Below, piece after piece: positions 1-10,867 of a stretch of 64,000 bases of DNA. The notes beneath the pieces are model-generated. The model did not search any database and was not told the DNA's origin. It worked only from the letters and a program-made list of their open reading frames with translations. This DNA is from Guadua angustifolia (lineage: Eukaryota > Streptophyta > Magnoliopsida > Poales > Poaceae). How positions within the stretch are numbered: the stretch's first letter is position 1; each line of letters starts with the position of its first letter. The stretch lies in contig CM070510.1 of NCBI GenBank assembly GCA_036346375.1, positions 63,894,376-63,958,375 on the forward strand. The letters run 5' to 3'. The position numbers and the translations under genes were made by a program.

Positions 1-797
1 AAATATTTCTGGCGACGAAAACATTTTTTTCCCGAAAAAAACGAAGAAATGACCTAGATGTAAGGAGCAAGGACCTATTTTTTACGTTTTTGGACCTGTC
101 CGCTATCCTTAAAAATTAGAAAAGGGTTTGTTCACGATTTGAATTTAACGGGTGTTTTTTTCCGTAAAATGGCGCACGAGGGACCCAAACGCGATTTTAG
201 GGAAAAATATCTTCCCCTCACAAAAAATCGCGAAGGGCTTATTCGTAATTTATAAAAGGACCAAAACGCGAAACTTTTTTTTGAGCCGAGCCGGCCAGGA
301 GAGCGTGAAGTTTGCAAAGTGTAATAGAGGTATGATTTATTGCATATCTAATTTTTTATACATATATCTGCAAATTTAATCCTCTCACTCCTATCATGAA
401 AGGCGTGACAGACGATACATATCATCTGTCACACTTGGAGATCGCTTATGCTGGTCAGAGCTGTAATAGTGCGGGTGAGTGCGAGCATGCGGTACAGGGC
501 AGCCATAGGCAGCACGCAGGCATGCACATTCGCGCGGGAGACATCTTGTCGTGCTTGAGTAACGTAGAAGGAGCCTTGTTGCGGTGTGTCATGCCTTGCT
601 ACCGCGATCAGCCAAGCTCTCAACGAGCCGATAGCCTTCCGCACTTCTCGGACGTGGCAGGGACATATGTCGCCTGTCGTGTCTTTTTGTGATAGAAAAG
701 GAAACGAAATTTACAAAAGTACATATAGAGTGGCTAGATTTGCAAGACAAAAACATACATAGGATTAGATAATCGATGATTTCAAAGCATACTACTC
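1..797. other. Intergenic flank, no gene recognised
   Basis: This stretch has only short open frames with no family resemblance. Runs such as accaaaacgcgaaac resemble the AT-rich stretch near 25.2-25.4 kb, so part is probably dispersed repeat. Nothing else is supported. Confidence 0.4.
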
Positions 798-806
798 CAT
801 ATAAAT

Positions 807-1176
807 GGGAAAATTCGATTTGAGCCATTGCAAATATGCACGTTTCGAAATCTACCATTATACTTCACGACCAAGCATAGGGCCAACATTATTCTCATGA
901 GTTTGAAATATGCCATTTTATACGCCCTCCTCGCCTCGGGCCCACCGCAGTCACCAATCTTCAGATTCCCCACCGCCCCCACCCCGCCGCTCATCCCCAC
1001 CGACTCTTCCTCGCAACAAAATTCCCCACCCCATTGAAGAACCCTAAGCCCTGACGCCTCCTTCCCTTTCGATTTCTTCGCTTCCCTTCCGATTTCCCTT
1101 AACCCGAGTGGCAGGCGAGTGGCGGAGGGGGGCGACAAGGGGAGGCGACCTCGACGGCGGGCAAGTGGCGAGGCGC
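807..1176 (+). repeat. MULE left terminal inverted repeat
   Basis: The sequence matches the right end of the element in reverse complement over about 320 bp continuously (to about 1132), then again through the cgacctcgac block. The inner part is GC-rich and reads like a captured leader or coding-edge sequence. A GTATAAAA-type motif occurs in both TIRs facing outward (complement near 920; 4126-4133 on the right); whether it works as a promoter is unknown. Confidence 0.8.
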
Positions 1177-1259
1177 GAGCCCTAGCTCCATGGCAATGAG
1201 GCGAAGTCCAATGAAGTCGCTCGAGTCGAAATACGGCAAAGAATGCGAAGGAGGTACGA

Positions 1260-1725
1260 ATGGTTGATTGCCCGGCGTGTGGGATCCCTGTGGTTAGGCT
1301 ACGGAGCAAGCAACCAAATTCGTTTGGTGCAGTATTCTACAAGTGTATCAACAATATCCCGGTGAGATAGTTGTATTTGTGCAATTTGTGCTTATTTTCG
1401 GTTGGACTAATTGTGGTTTCGATTTATGTAGAATGATAAAATATGTGGATTCTTCATGTGGGAGAATGAGTACAAGGGCTATTTGCGTCGGTTGGAGAAA
1501 CTGGATGAAACCCGGGTTGCAGGATGTTTTGTGGATGGAGAAGGAAGTAGAGAAAATTTTCATCTAGAGCAGCAAATATGGGAGGCGAAGCAACAAATTG
1601 GTGAGGCTAAGGAACAAATATGGGATATGAAGCTTCAAATTAGCCAATTGAAGAATCAGATGTTATGTGTAGGTGTAGTTGTTGTATGTGTAGGTGTTGT
1701 GTTAGGTCTTCTTGTAATCAGATAA
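1260..1725 (+). CDS. GRF-type zinc-finger protein with coiled coil and C-terminal membrane segment (MULE passenger)
   Basis: The gene has two exons, 1260-1361 and 1432-1725, with a GT-AG intron (gtgaga...tgtag) of 70 bp that keeps the frame, giving 131 aa. Residues 1-45 form a GRF-like zinc finger with Cys at 4, 7, 29 and 39 and the family pattern KQPNSFGAVFYKC...CGFFMWE; the intron splits the finger between Cys29 and Cys39. Residues ~70-107 form a Q/E/K-rich coiled coil with repeated QQI/EQI heptads, and the last ~20 residues are a hydrophobic V/G/L helix suggesting a tail anchor. The ATG at 1260 follows an in-frame TGA at 1212. GRF fingers bind nucleic acid in other proteins; the role here is unknown. 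It lies just inside the left TIR, opposed to the transposase remnant, so it moves with the element. It has no internal stop, unlike its neighbour. Confidence 0.75.
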
Positions 1726-2131
1726 AGTTTGAACCTGATGTTGTCTCAATGGCCTCATGTTAACAATAATTTTTTCATGTATGAAATTCTGGATTCATGT
1801 TTTTCTGGATGTCTCATAACATGGCGTACCATGAAATTCTGATTTCATGTTAATAGCAATTCTTGATGTATGAAATTCGAGACTCATGTTTGGCTTAGTT
1901 GCAAAAACTTGACTTATGTATGATCTGAAGCTAGGCTCGAGCAAAATGTGAACAAAGACATTACAAGAGAATTTAAACAGATACGGAAATTTTCTCATAT
2001 TTACATAGTATTTTCATAGCACATTAGAGTGCATCTCTAGTGTTCTCCAACAAAGAAACATTACATCGAGAGCTTTCTAGTGTTCTCGATAGCATCTAGT
2101 GTTCTCACCAACATAACATTACAGTAATGTC

Positions 2132-3474
2132 TCAAAGGAAATCAGAGAGCTTTCTAATGACTCTCGCAGGAGGTGCACTAGATGCTGCTTGAGCCTTCTT
2201 CTTTTTTGGTGTCATCTTCTTCTTGGGTGTAGTCTTATTCTTATACATCTTCTTTGGTTCTCCTTGACTGGTACCAGCACAAGATGAGGGTGCATCTCTC
2301 TTCCTATAACCATGTTACACATTTAATGAAGAATCAAATTTTCCCAATTAATAAAGATAATAAATGAAGTATGAGAAGTTTAATTAGTTTTTTACCTCTT
2401 CTTTGGTTCTCCTTGATGGTACTAGCTTGTGCTCCCTCATCTTGTGCTTACGCAAGCTTGTAAGTCTTTTGAAAGTGCCCAAATGCTCCACATCTTCGAC
2501 ACTTGATGCTTCTAGCCCTGTGTTTTAGAAACCCTTCATTCTTTGTGCTCTAGGCCTTCCTGCACTCTTTTCGGTTTTGGTGGATGAACCTTGAAGCCAA
2601 GATCCACCACAGCCACCGAGATCTATCAGCATGGTTGGAATGATCGATCATAGGCGATACTCAACTTCGCGCAGAGTAATAGCAATGGACAAAGTCTTCA
2701 ATTTTGACACCTCTGTTAGCACAAATCCAACCCAATGCATGGGCAGCAGGCTTGCTGTTACACCGCCATCGCCTACATGAGCACTTTTGGTTGGCCAAGT
2801 GTACAAGTGTGCCTTCTTGTCACATTATCTGGATCCACCAATGTTACCTCCGCCAAGTCATCATCACTCCTTGCAATTTTCACAATTCTTAATCTCGACT
2901 TGCTTTATTCAACTCCTTCATCACATTTGGAAGTATGCATTTACTCTGGGGTCTACATCATCACCTCTGCTTCTTTCGGTGCAACCCCATCGCCAAAGAA
3001 GGTTGCCAATACCGGCTGAGAAGATTGTCCAAATTCAGCAGATCCATGTGTTTGTAGTTCAAAGTCAAAGTCGCTTTGATGTGCACATGGAGGAGCACCA
3101 TATAAGTGCTCATCATTCACACCAACATACTCCTCTTCAATGTCAAACACGTCAGCCTCGCCATTCATTGCATTTTGATTTGTAGGTTTAGATGTAGTTG
3201 CTTCCTGGCTTTTCTCTCTAGGACCGCATGGAGGTGGCACAACACACAGAGGCTCTATGGAACACTCACTTTCCTCCACAACCTTTTTGTCAAACACTGC
3301 TATAATTAACTCAAAATGTTTCTCGGGTTGGTACATTTCAAACAAACCTACAAGCTGATTGTCATCGACTAAGCTAACATCCTCACCCATTATTTTGTCA
3401 AAGTACCAAACCTTAGCAGTCTGGTTCACACTCCATTTCAATTCCGCACTTAAGCTTTTCATAAGGAAATCCAT
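2132..3474 (-). pseudogene. MULE (MuDR-type) transposase pseudogene, catalytic core deleted
   Basis: The N-terminal part (ATG at 3474, about 170 codons) has the family's leader: a K-x-W-Y-F-D motif, a VDDNQLVGLFEMY motif and an acidic YVGVNDEHLY segment. The frame then jumps at about 2945-2955 to the region that normally follows the DDE domain (ILPNVMKELNKASRD), followed by a SWIM-like finger (CSCRRW...HAL, about 2750-2790, with the second Cys replaced by Ala), the EDFVHCYYS motif, and a zinc knuckle CRRCGAFGHFQKTY whose last Cys is Tyr. A spliced lysine-rich tail ends at 2132 (intron about 2305-2396). The DDE core between the two parts is missing and there are stops and frameshifts, so it is non-functional. 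It is transcribed toward the GRF gene. Confidence 0.8.
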
Positions 3475-3819
3475 TGAACAAACTCTCTAATCCACTACCC
3501 AATTTCGAGTAAAACCCAGCAGATAGCTTTTCCTATCTTTGACTCTTTGCTCACAAATCCTTGAACCTTAAGCTCTATCGTGAACCAGTACCTACCCGCA
3601 AATGGGACTAATTAGATTCTAACCGCAAAACACAACAACAACATGTTCATACAGGGGCGGGTGCACTCTACCGTTAGCACAACATGAAAGGGAGAGAGAG
3701 ATTTGGACAACTCACTGTTTGGGAAAAGAGGAACCAGCACCACTTGCTTCGAGAACCTCCATCTCCTCCGCCAGTCGCCTTGCCTTGCCTCTCGATCGCC
3801 TCTGCTGTCAGCAGGCCTT

Positions 3820-4243
3820 CACCACTCGCCCGCTGTCGAGGTCGCTTGCTCCTCCGCCACTCGCCCGCTGTCGAGGTCGCTTGCTCCTCCACCACTCGCC
3901 TGCCTCCCCCCTCCGCCACTCGCCTGCCACTCGGGTTGGGGGAAATCGGAAGGGAAACGAAGAAATCAGAAAGGGAAGGAGGCGTCCGGGCTTAGGGTTC
4001 TTCAATGGGGGTGGGGAATTTTGTCGCGAGGAAGAGTCGGCTGGGGATGAACGGCAGGGGGCGGGGGCAGAGTGGGGAATACGAAAGATTGGTGACCTGC
4101 AGGTGGGCCCGAGGCGGAGGAGGACGTATAAAATGGCATATTTCAAACTCGCGAGAATAATGTTGGCCCCTATGCGAGTCGGCGAAGTATAATGGCAGAT
4201 TTCGAAACGTGCATATTTGCAATGGCTCAAATCGAATTTACCC
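3820..4243 (-). repeat. MULE right terminal inverted repeat with internal tandem duplication
   Basis: This is the reverse-complement partner of the left TIR. It is longer because a block of about 36 bp (cactcgcccgctgtcgaggt...) is repeated in tandem at about 3823-3900 where the left arm has roughly one copy. The outer 320 bp match the left arm closely, with scattered substitutions. Confidence 0.75.
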
Positions 4244-4252
4244 TATAAAAAT

Positions 4253-4669
4253 TGGCATCGGAATGGAACACATACTACTCCATAAAATAAATAGCAGTGG
4301 AGAACATGCTACTATCCATGTGAAACATGGCATTCGGGTATCTTTTTAAGGAAGGGAGAGCAGAATATAAGAGGACTGAAATGTACTTTGTTCGCCATAA
4401 GAATAATACTTATTTGTGGGATATTAGGTTATGTTTGGAACGCATGATCCTAACATAAATTTTGTAGAATCCCAACAAGTTGCAATGAAATTTCGTGTGC
4501 CGAATGCGTTTGTATTCCTCTGCATGCGTGATTGTAGATGCTTTCTCTTACCATTTTATGAATTTGTAGTAAAATGTAAAATTGCACCGGTCACAACTTA
4601 AACTCTGGTAGTTTTAGCGTTGGTATATTAGATTTCATGTAACAGCCGGTTCAACTAAGAAATTAAAAA
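4253..4669. other. No gene; AT-rich spacer
   Basis: A motif ggttatgtttggaacgcatg at about 4430 resembles a Tourist-type MITE end, but no partner end was found. Nothing else is supported. Confidence 0.3.
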
Positions 4670-5131
4670 GTCGTTGTTTCACATAGCTTTAGATCTCAGC
4701 TCAATCTCAGATATGAAACTTGTACACTAAAATAAAGTGAATTAAGTTTATATTTTTAGTCTAAAATATAACAAGATGATCCACCTAAACACTATTAGGG
4801 TGTGTTTGGCAGGGATTCAGCTTCTCCAGATTCGTGAATTTGGTGAAGTTGAAAATTCTAGTTTCACTAGATTCGTGAAGCTGAAGCTGTGAGTACATTA
4901 AAAGTGTTTAGATAGATCATCTTGGTTACATTTTAGACCAAAAATATAAACTTAATTCACTTTATTTTAGCCTACAAGTTTCATATTTCAAGTGAAGCTG
5001 GAATCTAGAGCTCTACCAAATAGGCCTTTAATGTACCTACAGCTTTTGCTCCACGAATTCATAGAGTTAAAAATACTTTACTTCACCAACTTTATAAATT
5101 TTAATAGAGCTAAAGCTGTATCAAACACCCC
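4670..5131 (+). mobile_element. Tourist-like MITE (outer copy), interrupted by a relative
   Basis: The left half (4670-4797) and right half (5027-5131) together match the full Tourist copy at 59062-59353, including the taaaataaagtgaattaag core and the final caaacacccc end. The left terminus is eroded (gtcgttgtttcac where GGGTCTGTTTGG is expected). The break corresponds to a TTA in the 59 kb copy, the preferred target of this superfamily. Confidence 0.65.
4798..5026 (-). mobile_element. Tourist-like MITE (inner copy) nested in the outer copy
   Basis: It begins GGGTGTGTTTGGCAGG and ends ctctaccaaataggcc, and reads as the reverse complement of the same family as the outer copy. It is preceded by TTA and followed by TTTAA, consistent with the 3-bp TTA/TAA duplication of PIF/Harbinger MITEs with one change. 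Confidence 0.7.
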
Positions 5132-6003
5132 AAACTGTTAGAAAAAGACGAGGGTATATTCATTCTTCGGCAAATACGAGCATCGCAAAATTGCACCCAG
5201 TAGAAAGATAAAGAAAACCTTTCGTTAAAAAACGAAGATAAAGCCATGTTCTTTGCTTCTTCTAGACGCCTCTCCGGCCGGACTCCGGATCCCACCAAAG
5301 CGTGTGAGGATAATAGGTTGGAGTTGCATGGCTCATCCATGTCGTTTTGCGCCGCATATCTATCACGATTTATGCAGAAATCAAACCCTCAACAATCTAT
5401 TTTCAGGGCCATCACCATGCATTTGCTGCCATCACCAAGCACGAGAAAAACCGCAGAGAAATTCGCAATAAGACTTTATTATCTAGAGACTTATTTTCAG
5501 ATAGGATCTATATTAGTTTGGTTATGTGCAACTTGTGATGTAGAGATCGAGAGATATAATATTTCATTATTAAAAAAATCCATATTAATGGATTAAGAAT
5601 TTAAACTAAAATTTCGACCTATTCATATGGACGGATCGAAATATAGCCACCCAAACAATTTACCGGTTTGCTACCGTGGGAACGGGGGTGAGGATCCTCT
5701 GCCGCCGCCTACTGCTTCAGGGATGAGGGCGGCCAGTAGAACAACGGCGAGACGGGAGGTAGAATGGAGAGGAGAGGGGATCTGATGCGATGTGATCGAT
5801 GCGCCACGGAGAGGATTCGGGTTGGGTTCAGATCTCTCATCGCATGCATCCCACAGTCAAAAACAATATCCAGCGGCTCAAAAGCCGTCGATGCAGCTGC
5901 AGACACGTGGAGAATTAAATCCAAAGGGATGCGTTGCACGCGTATGTACGTCATCGGTCCTGTACGTTTGCTCCATCTTTACTGGTACTATAGTGGTAAA
6001 AAA
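5132..6003. other. No recognisable gene
   Basis: Short open frames exist, the longest about 116 codons at 5246-5596 on +, but none has a motif or codon pattern to support it. Nothing else is seen. Confidence 0.35.
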
Positions 6004-7041
6004 CAGCGGCGGAGTCAGGATTTTTATACGCTTAGGGTCGAAAATAGGTGACTATTATTATTGTTAAAGACTACAGAAATTTAGGTACGACAAAAGTACA
6101 GCATAAATACACAATTAAAAATAAATTTGAATTCCATATTGTATATATACCTGAACAAGTAACATAAATATGTAGAACAATGAACTAGAAATTCCAATAC
6201 CATAAAAGATTTAGAATGAAGTATTTACTATTCAAGGCCAATGAAAATTGAACCAATTCAGATTTAATCAAGTGCTTTGCATAGTGGATGATTATTTCAA
6301 GATGGGTTTGTCGATCCAAGAAGCCAAAACAAATTATTGAATCTCGCATGGGTTTGGGACCTGCCAGAGAATGAAAGGGTGTGGCAATACAAAACAATAC
6401 CAGACGGAGATTTACGGAGTCTGCGGACGCAGGAGGCGGGGCGGTGGTCGACGGGCATTGCCGCTTTGCCGGGCGGCGGGCGGGGGAGGGCATGGGCGAA
6501 CGACAACCGATCGTCTGCTGCGTGAGCAAGACAGTATGAAGTCGCCGATCGCCGAGGACCACACGGCAGACAGCAGAGCTGGGCGGGGGGGTGGGGCGAT
6601 GGCTCGCGGGTAGTGTCGCGGAGAGGGCTAAACGGCGGCGATCGTGCCACTTGTCGACCGATCGGCTACTTCGGTGGATTCGCGAACGCGGGCGCCGGGC
6701 GAAAGCAAGCAGCAAATGAAAGGCCAGAGGTGCGGAGCAGACGAGCAATAGGCGGTAGGAGTGGGGGTGATTGCGCGAGCTCAGAGCAGACGCGAGCAGC
6801 GGCGGAGCGGCCGAGCACCCAAGGGGTGTGTGTCGGGAGCGGCCAAGGAGCACTACGGCTCGCAGAGAGCGGCGGCGTGGCCTTTGTCTAACCTTCCTCA
6901 GGTTTCACAAAGAATGCCCTAGGCGTTCGCAAAATTGGACCAATCAAGCCAAAGCTAAATACAAATTGAACAAGATTTTGCATCGTTCTTTGGGCCAAGT
7001 TCGGGCCCGGGCCCTACTTGCCCTGTGTTTGATCCGCCTCG
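6004..7041. mobile_element. Non-autonomous hAT element (CAGNGGCGGA family)
   Basis: The left end is CAGCGGCGGAGTCAGG; the right end reads TGATCCGCCTCG. A perfect 8-bp duplication GTAAAAAA lies on both sides (5996-6003 and 7042-7049). The left third is AT-rich; 6340-6890 is strongly GC-rich and resembles a gene 5' region, either the old transposase promoter or captured DNA. A 222-codon frame on - here has no recognisable domain and probably reflects GC bias. Confidence 0.75.
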
Positions 7042-7049
7042 GTAAAAAA

Positions 7050-7643
7050 CAGTTTGCAGACCCATGATTTCCAATTTTCCATGATAAGTGTTTGGTGAGT
7101 ATTAAATAATCTTTAATAAATAATTAATGTCTGCAGTAATTATCGAATAGGGAATTGCTCTAACTATCGAATAGTAGAAGAATATGCTTGGACCATGTCA
7201 AGTATCCACCGCCCTCTAAGACTGAGGTTTATAATCAGACCCATAGACCCTGTCCTTCAACCAAATAGTAAATCCACTGTAATGAACTATGTGTGGTAGT
7301 CAAAAAGGGAACATACGCCCTTATCTCTTTGATATAACTACATTTATCCAACCTCTATCTCTAACGATAATCGCTTGATGATCATGATGGGTAGAAGGCT
7401 CACTAACAATAAACAACGACCAGATACAGGATTCATGAATCGACAACACGTCTCTTTATGGTTGCAACCGCCACCCTTTTGGCACTATATAAGGACTAGC
7501 GTCGAGAGTTAGAGGATACAGACTCATACGAAGTGCAAGACAGCCATATACTTTTTGTGGCCATAGCCTTGTGCAACCCATTGCAATCTCTTGCGATATA
7601 AGAACATATGAAATAGGGTTATTATTCTCTTGGAAAAAGGTTT
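7050..7643. other. Possible flank of an older LTR element
   Basis: The segment has features of an LTR promoter/leader region: cactatataagg near 7482-7493, then a short leader ending ggtttgaacc. It continues beyond the solo LTR at 17402 (ctatataaaatggtattttc), so the younger LTR interrupted it. Its own termini were not found. Confidence 0.35.
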
Positions 7644-8360
7644 GAACCTGTAACATTTCAATTTTGAGTTCTCAGCGTCTGAATTTCAAAATCCAAACCA
7701 GTTGCAATTTATTCGAATTAATTCCAGCTTAATTTGAATTTTCAAAATGCAAAAGGATTTAATTTGATTAATCCATACTTCAATTTAAATATTTCTAGTT
7801 TTTATTGGCTTCTTTGTGCTTCATGGAATTTTTTTTGTGTATTTTTGGAGATTTTTCCGAGTTTATTTGCTATTTATTTGAATTTATTGAAGTTTATTCG
7901 GATTTTCTGAGTTTTTCTTAATTCGGAAATCTTTTCCTTTCCTCTCTCTCCTCCGTTTGGGCCGAAAACCCTGTTCATTTGCCGCCCGTCCCGCTCCAAT
8001 TTCTTTTTCCGTCGGCCCAATACTTCGGTCCAAATTGCCTCTCAAAAACCCTAGACTAGCAATCGTTGATCTTGATCCAACGGTCGTCCCTTCGCCGCGT
8101 CACCAAGCTCAGCCAGCCGCCGATCGTTGCCGTGCGGACATCCCCGATGCGCGCCACGTCGCTCGGGCGTCGAACCCTAAACCCTATCGCGCACTTCTCA
8201 TCACCGTCAGATCCTAATCCAACCGTCGGCGTTGTTCCGTTGCCTAGCGTCGCCGATCCTCGCCACAGACGGCGCCGTTCGCGCGCGTCGCCCGCCTGCC
8301 GCCGCCCGTGTAAACCCTAGCCAGCAATCGCCCGACTTCGCGTTTTCCCCATGACGAGGC

Positions 8361-8368
8361 TATTTAAG
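8361..8368 (+). promoter_or_regulatory. Putative LTR TATA box
   Basis: TATTTAAG precedes a pyrimidine- and GC-rich stretch that resembles the transcribed R-U5 part of a long grass LTR. It is now followed after about 760 bp by the CACTA insertion. Confidence 0.4.
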
Positions 8369-8850
8369 CCGCCACTAACCCTATCCCGAGGTTTGCCACC
8401 TCGCGCCGCCCACGTTGCCCTACTCCTCACCGGCGGGGACGCTGCCGCTGCGCCGCTAGCCCTCGCCGGAGTACCTCCGCCCTCCTGAGATCTTCTCCGT
8501 CGCGTATCTCCCTCTCCGGTGAGCCTCCGTCACACTTTTTGTACCGCTGAGTTCATCTCATCATCTTCTCTTGATTCCACCAAGTCTCGCACTCAACCCG
8601 CCACTCCTCCGTCTTTTCCGCGTTGTCTTCCTCAGCTCCGGTGTGTTAGCGCCGCCACTTCGCCGTCGAACTCATCCCTTCGACGTCGGCCGTTCGATCG
8701 CCCATCAGCGCACCGCATCGAGCCACGTCTCCCCGCCGCGCCTTCGCTTCGCCTCCGTCCGATCTCCTTCCAACGGTCCGGATCTACGCCGCGTCACGCT
8801 GGTAAGCCGCCTCGTCACCTCCCGTGTAGTCGCCCCGTGTCCGCCAGGTG

Positions 8851-9125
8851 GCGCCACGTGCTAGTCACGTCCGCGCCACCGCAGACCTCGTGCCCGCTTG
8901 GCAGATGCTTTGGCCACGCCGCGTCATCACCCGAACCGCCATGTGGCGCCACGTGTAAGCCACGTGCTAGCCACGTCCCTGCCACATCAGCGCCATGTCA
9001 GCCCAACCCTCCGCATGTCCGCCTGGTCTTGCCCCCGTCAGCCGCCACCTGGCGCCGCGTGCCAGCCACGTGTACGCCACGTCGCCGCCACGTCCGCCCT
9101 AAATCCCGCGTGTCTGCCACGTCAG
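8851..9125 (+). repeat. CCACGT-rich array with four CACGTG motifs
   Basis: About nine CACGT cores occur in 275 bp of the solo LTR, four of them full CACGTG palindromes (8855, 8950, 8961, 9067), in a loosely repeated gCCACGTc/g context. CACGTG is the core of plant G-box/ABRE elements. The regular spacing suggests local duplication of a short unit. Confidence 0.6.
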
Positions 9126-9379
9126 CGCACTACACCATGGCACACTTTTGGCCACTGTGAACTGTTGGCAAAAGGCTAATATTGGCGACATATAATCTGT
9201 GGGCAATAATCAGTCCTTTTACTGTCACCTCGTCTGTCGACAATTGTATAATAGAGCAACGTGTTATGTGTCGGCAATTATATTTTGGCTGATAATGTGT
9301 CGGCTAAAAATAGAAGACAGTTTATCTGTCGGTGTAGCCTAGTTGAACTGTCGGCAAATGGGTGTGTACGGACTCTAGC

Positions 9380-9960
9380 GAAAAGATTGCAATTGGCGCG
9401 CCGGCCACAGCGAACGCGGGAGAGCGAGTCTAAACTTTTCGGCCGCCAGGCGGGCCTTATCTTTCTTGCGCGTGGACTCTTCACACAGCATCGCAACCAC
9501 ATAAAACCCTAGAAAGAAAAATCCCAATTGGCCACCGGCCGCACCACCGCCCGCCCGCTGGCCACATCGAGAGCCGCCTCAAGGCCGGGTCCGTGTCGAG
9601 CCCCATTGCATCGCATCCCGGGCCTCAGTGCAGGACGCCTCCGCCTCGAGGCCCCCGCCACCTCTTCCCATGGTCATGGCTCCTCCTCCTCACGGCTCAC
9701 AGAAGCCCCGCCGCCGTGTCAGCCCCCCGCCAGCCCTCGCGAATCGCGATCGCGGCTCCCCCCGAGGTCCCCCACACAGCCTCCCTCCCGAGGCCCCCAC
9801 CGCCTCCCGAGGCCCCCGCCGCCAAGAACTCCCTCCCGAGGCCCCCCGCCGCCTCCTCAAGCCCCTACCGCAAGAACTCCTCCCGAGGCCCCCACCGCCT
9901 CCTCAAGCCCCTGTCGCCGCCGCCAGGCCCCGCCACCGCAGTGAAGGTGATGACTCTTTC
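9380..9960 (+). other. GC-rich proline-coding block inside the CACTA element
   Basis: Base composition shifts sharply from the AT-rich interior. Frames on + read as proline/arginine/serine-rich sequence without an ATG at the natural start, and a ~57 bp unit (cgaggcccccaccgcctcc...) recurs at 9770-9915. An AAACCCTAG motif at about 9505 looks like a grass 5' leader. It is probably a captured promoter/first-exon region; no protein family is recognised. Confidence 0.45.
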
Positions 9961-10867
9961 CTTTAAGGTTTGGGGTCCTGAGGTGTCATTTTGTGATGTG
10001 GTAATGGTGAGCTTGAACTCATCAAGGATCTGAATAAACTCCTCAAAGACAATCCCTGAGGCTGCATATCCACCTCCCAAGGATGTGACACAAACGAATG
10101 AATAACAGCTTGTCTTGCCTCCATTTATCCTCTGCTTTGCTATTTATGTTGTATGAATCCAATGCATATGTGTGCTGCTGAATGTGGTATGAGTGATTTT
10201 GTATGCCCTTGTTAACTCTTTTTGAACTCATGTATCATTTGATGGCGTTAAGAGCTAGTTTGCGTTAGTAGTGGTATGATGTGGATTGTGCTCTGCTCCA
10301 TCATATGTTTATGTTGTTATTTCCTATATACTTGTTGTGAGTTGTGACTTCGAGATACAAATTTCTAGGTACTATATTTCTAGGTCGTGGAGGATATGAA
10401 CTTGATTTATTAATATTTGTAATGATGTTTGTTGATTTTTCAAGATTTAGAGAGGCATGATGATTCATCTTTGTTGATAGGATAGTATTTTAATACCCTT
10501 ATTGCATTTGGCACAATTTCCTTGAGATCTCGCTTCATAGTTCTTTCATTGCTTCATTTTCGCCCATTTTCTATGTCTCCTCCAAAGCCCTTGAAACTTT
10601 TGTGTAATTTCAAAAGTTTAAAAGTTGTACTTCTAAATCCTAATGCTATTCTTGTAGGAAAAATCTAAAAATTTCAAACTTTCAAATCGGGCTAAACTCT
10701 GCTTGTATCGTTTAACTTAAAACTGTACTTCTTAAGAATCCAATTTATTACAAAGATGCTCAATTCAAATTCAGATTTGAATAGATATATAATAGCCGAT
10801 AAGCATTCATTTGTGCCTTTTTTATGTTTTATGTTTCTTAAAGTATAACAACATTGGAAAATTTCAG

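Larger units (their letters stand above)
807..4243. mobile_element. Mutator-like element (MULE) with long TIRs carrying a GRF zinc-finger gene and a deleted transposase
   Basis: The ends are long inverted repeats: GGGAAAATTCGATTTGAGCC on the left, and on the right the reverse complement of GGTAAATTCGATTTGAGCC. They flank 3437 bp. A 9-bp target duplication is readable as CATATAAAT (798-806) and TATAAAAAT (4244-4252), 7 of 9 matching, as expected of an old Mutator insertion. Two convergent transcription units lie inside: a GRF zinc-finger gene on + and a transposase pseudogene on -. This two-gene layout recalls MuDR, but the + strand gene is not recognisably mudrB. The transposase has lost its catalytic core, so the copy cannot be autonomous. 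Confidence 0.85.

Noticed and set aside
2704..3309. Plus-strand frames at 2.7-3.3 kb
   Set aside because: They are antisense to the MULE transposase pseudogene.
6185..6853. 222-codon minus-strand frame in the hAT element
   Set aside because: It is Ser/Pro/Arg/Leu-rich low-complexity translation of a GC-rich stretch with no domain, and it sits entirely inside a non-autonomous transposon.
8519..9160. 213-codon plus-strand frame
   Set aside because: It lies in the solo LTR leader and runs over the CACTA insertion boundary, so it cannot be an original gene; it reflects the CCACGT-rich repeat.
9528..10033. Proline-rich frames in the first CACTA element
   Set aside because: All three frames look alike because of ccgcc/gaggccccc tandem repeats, and the longest lacks an ATG at its start. 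Reported as a GC-rich block, not a protein.
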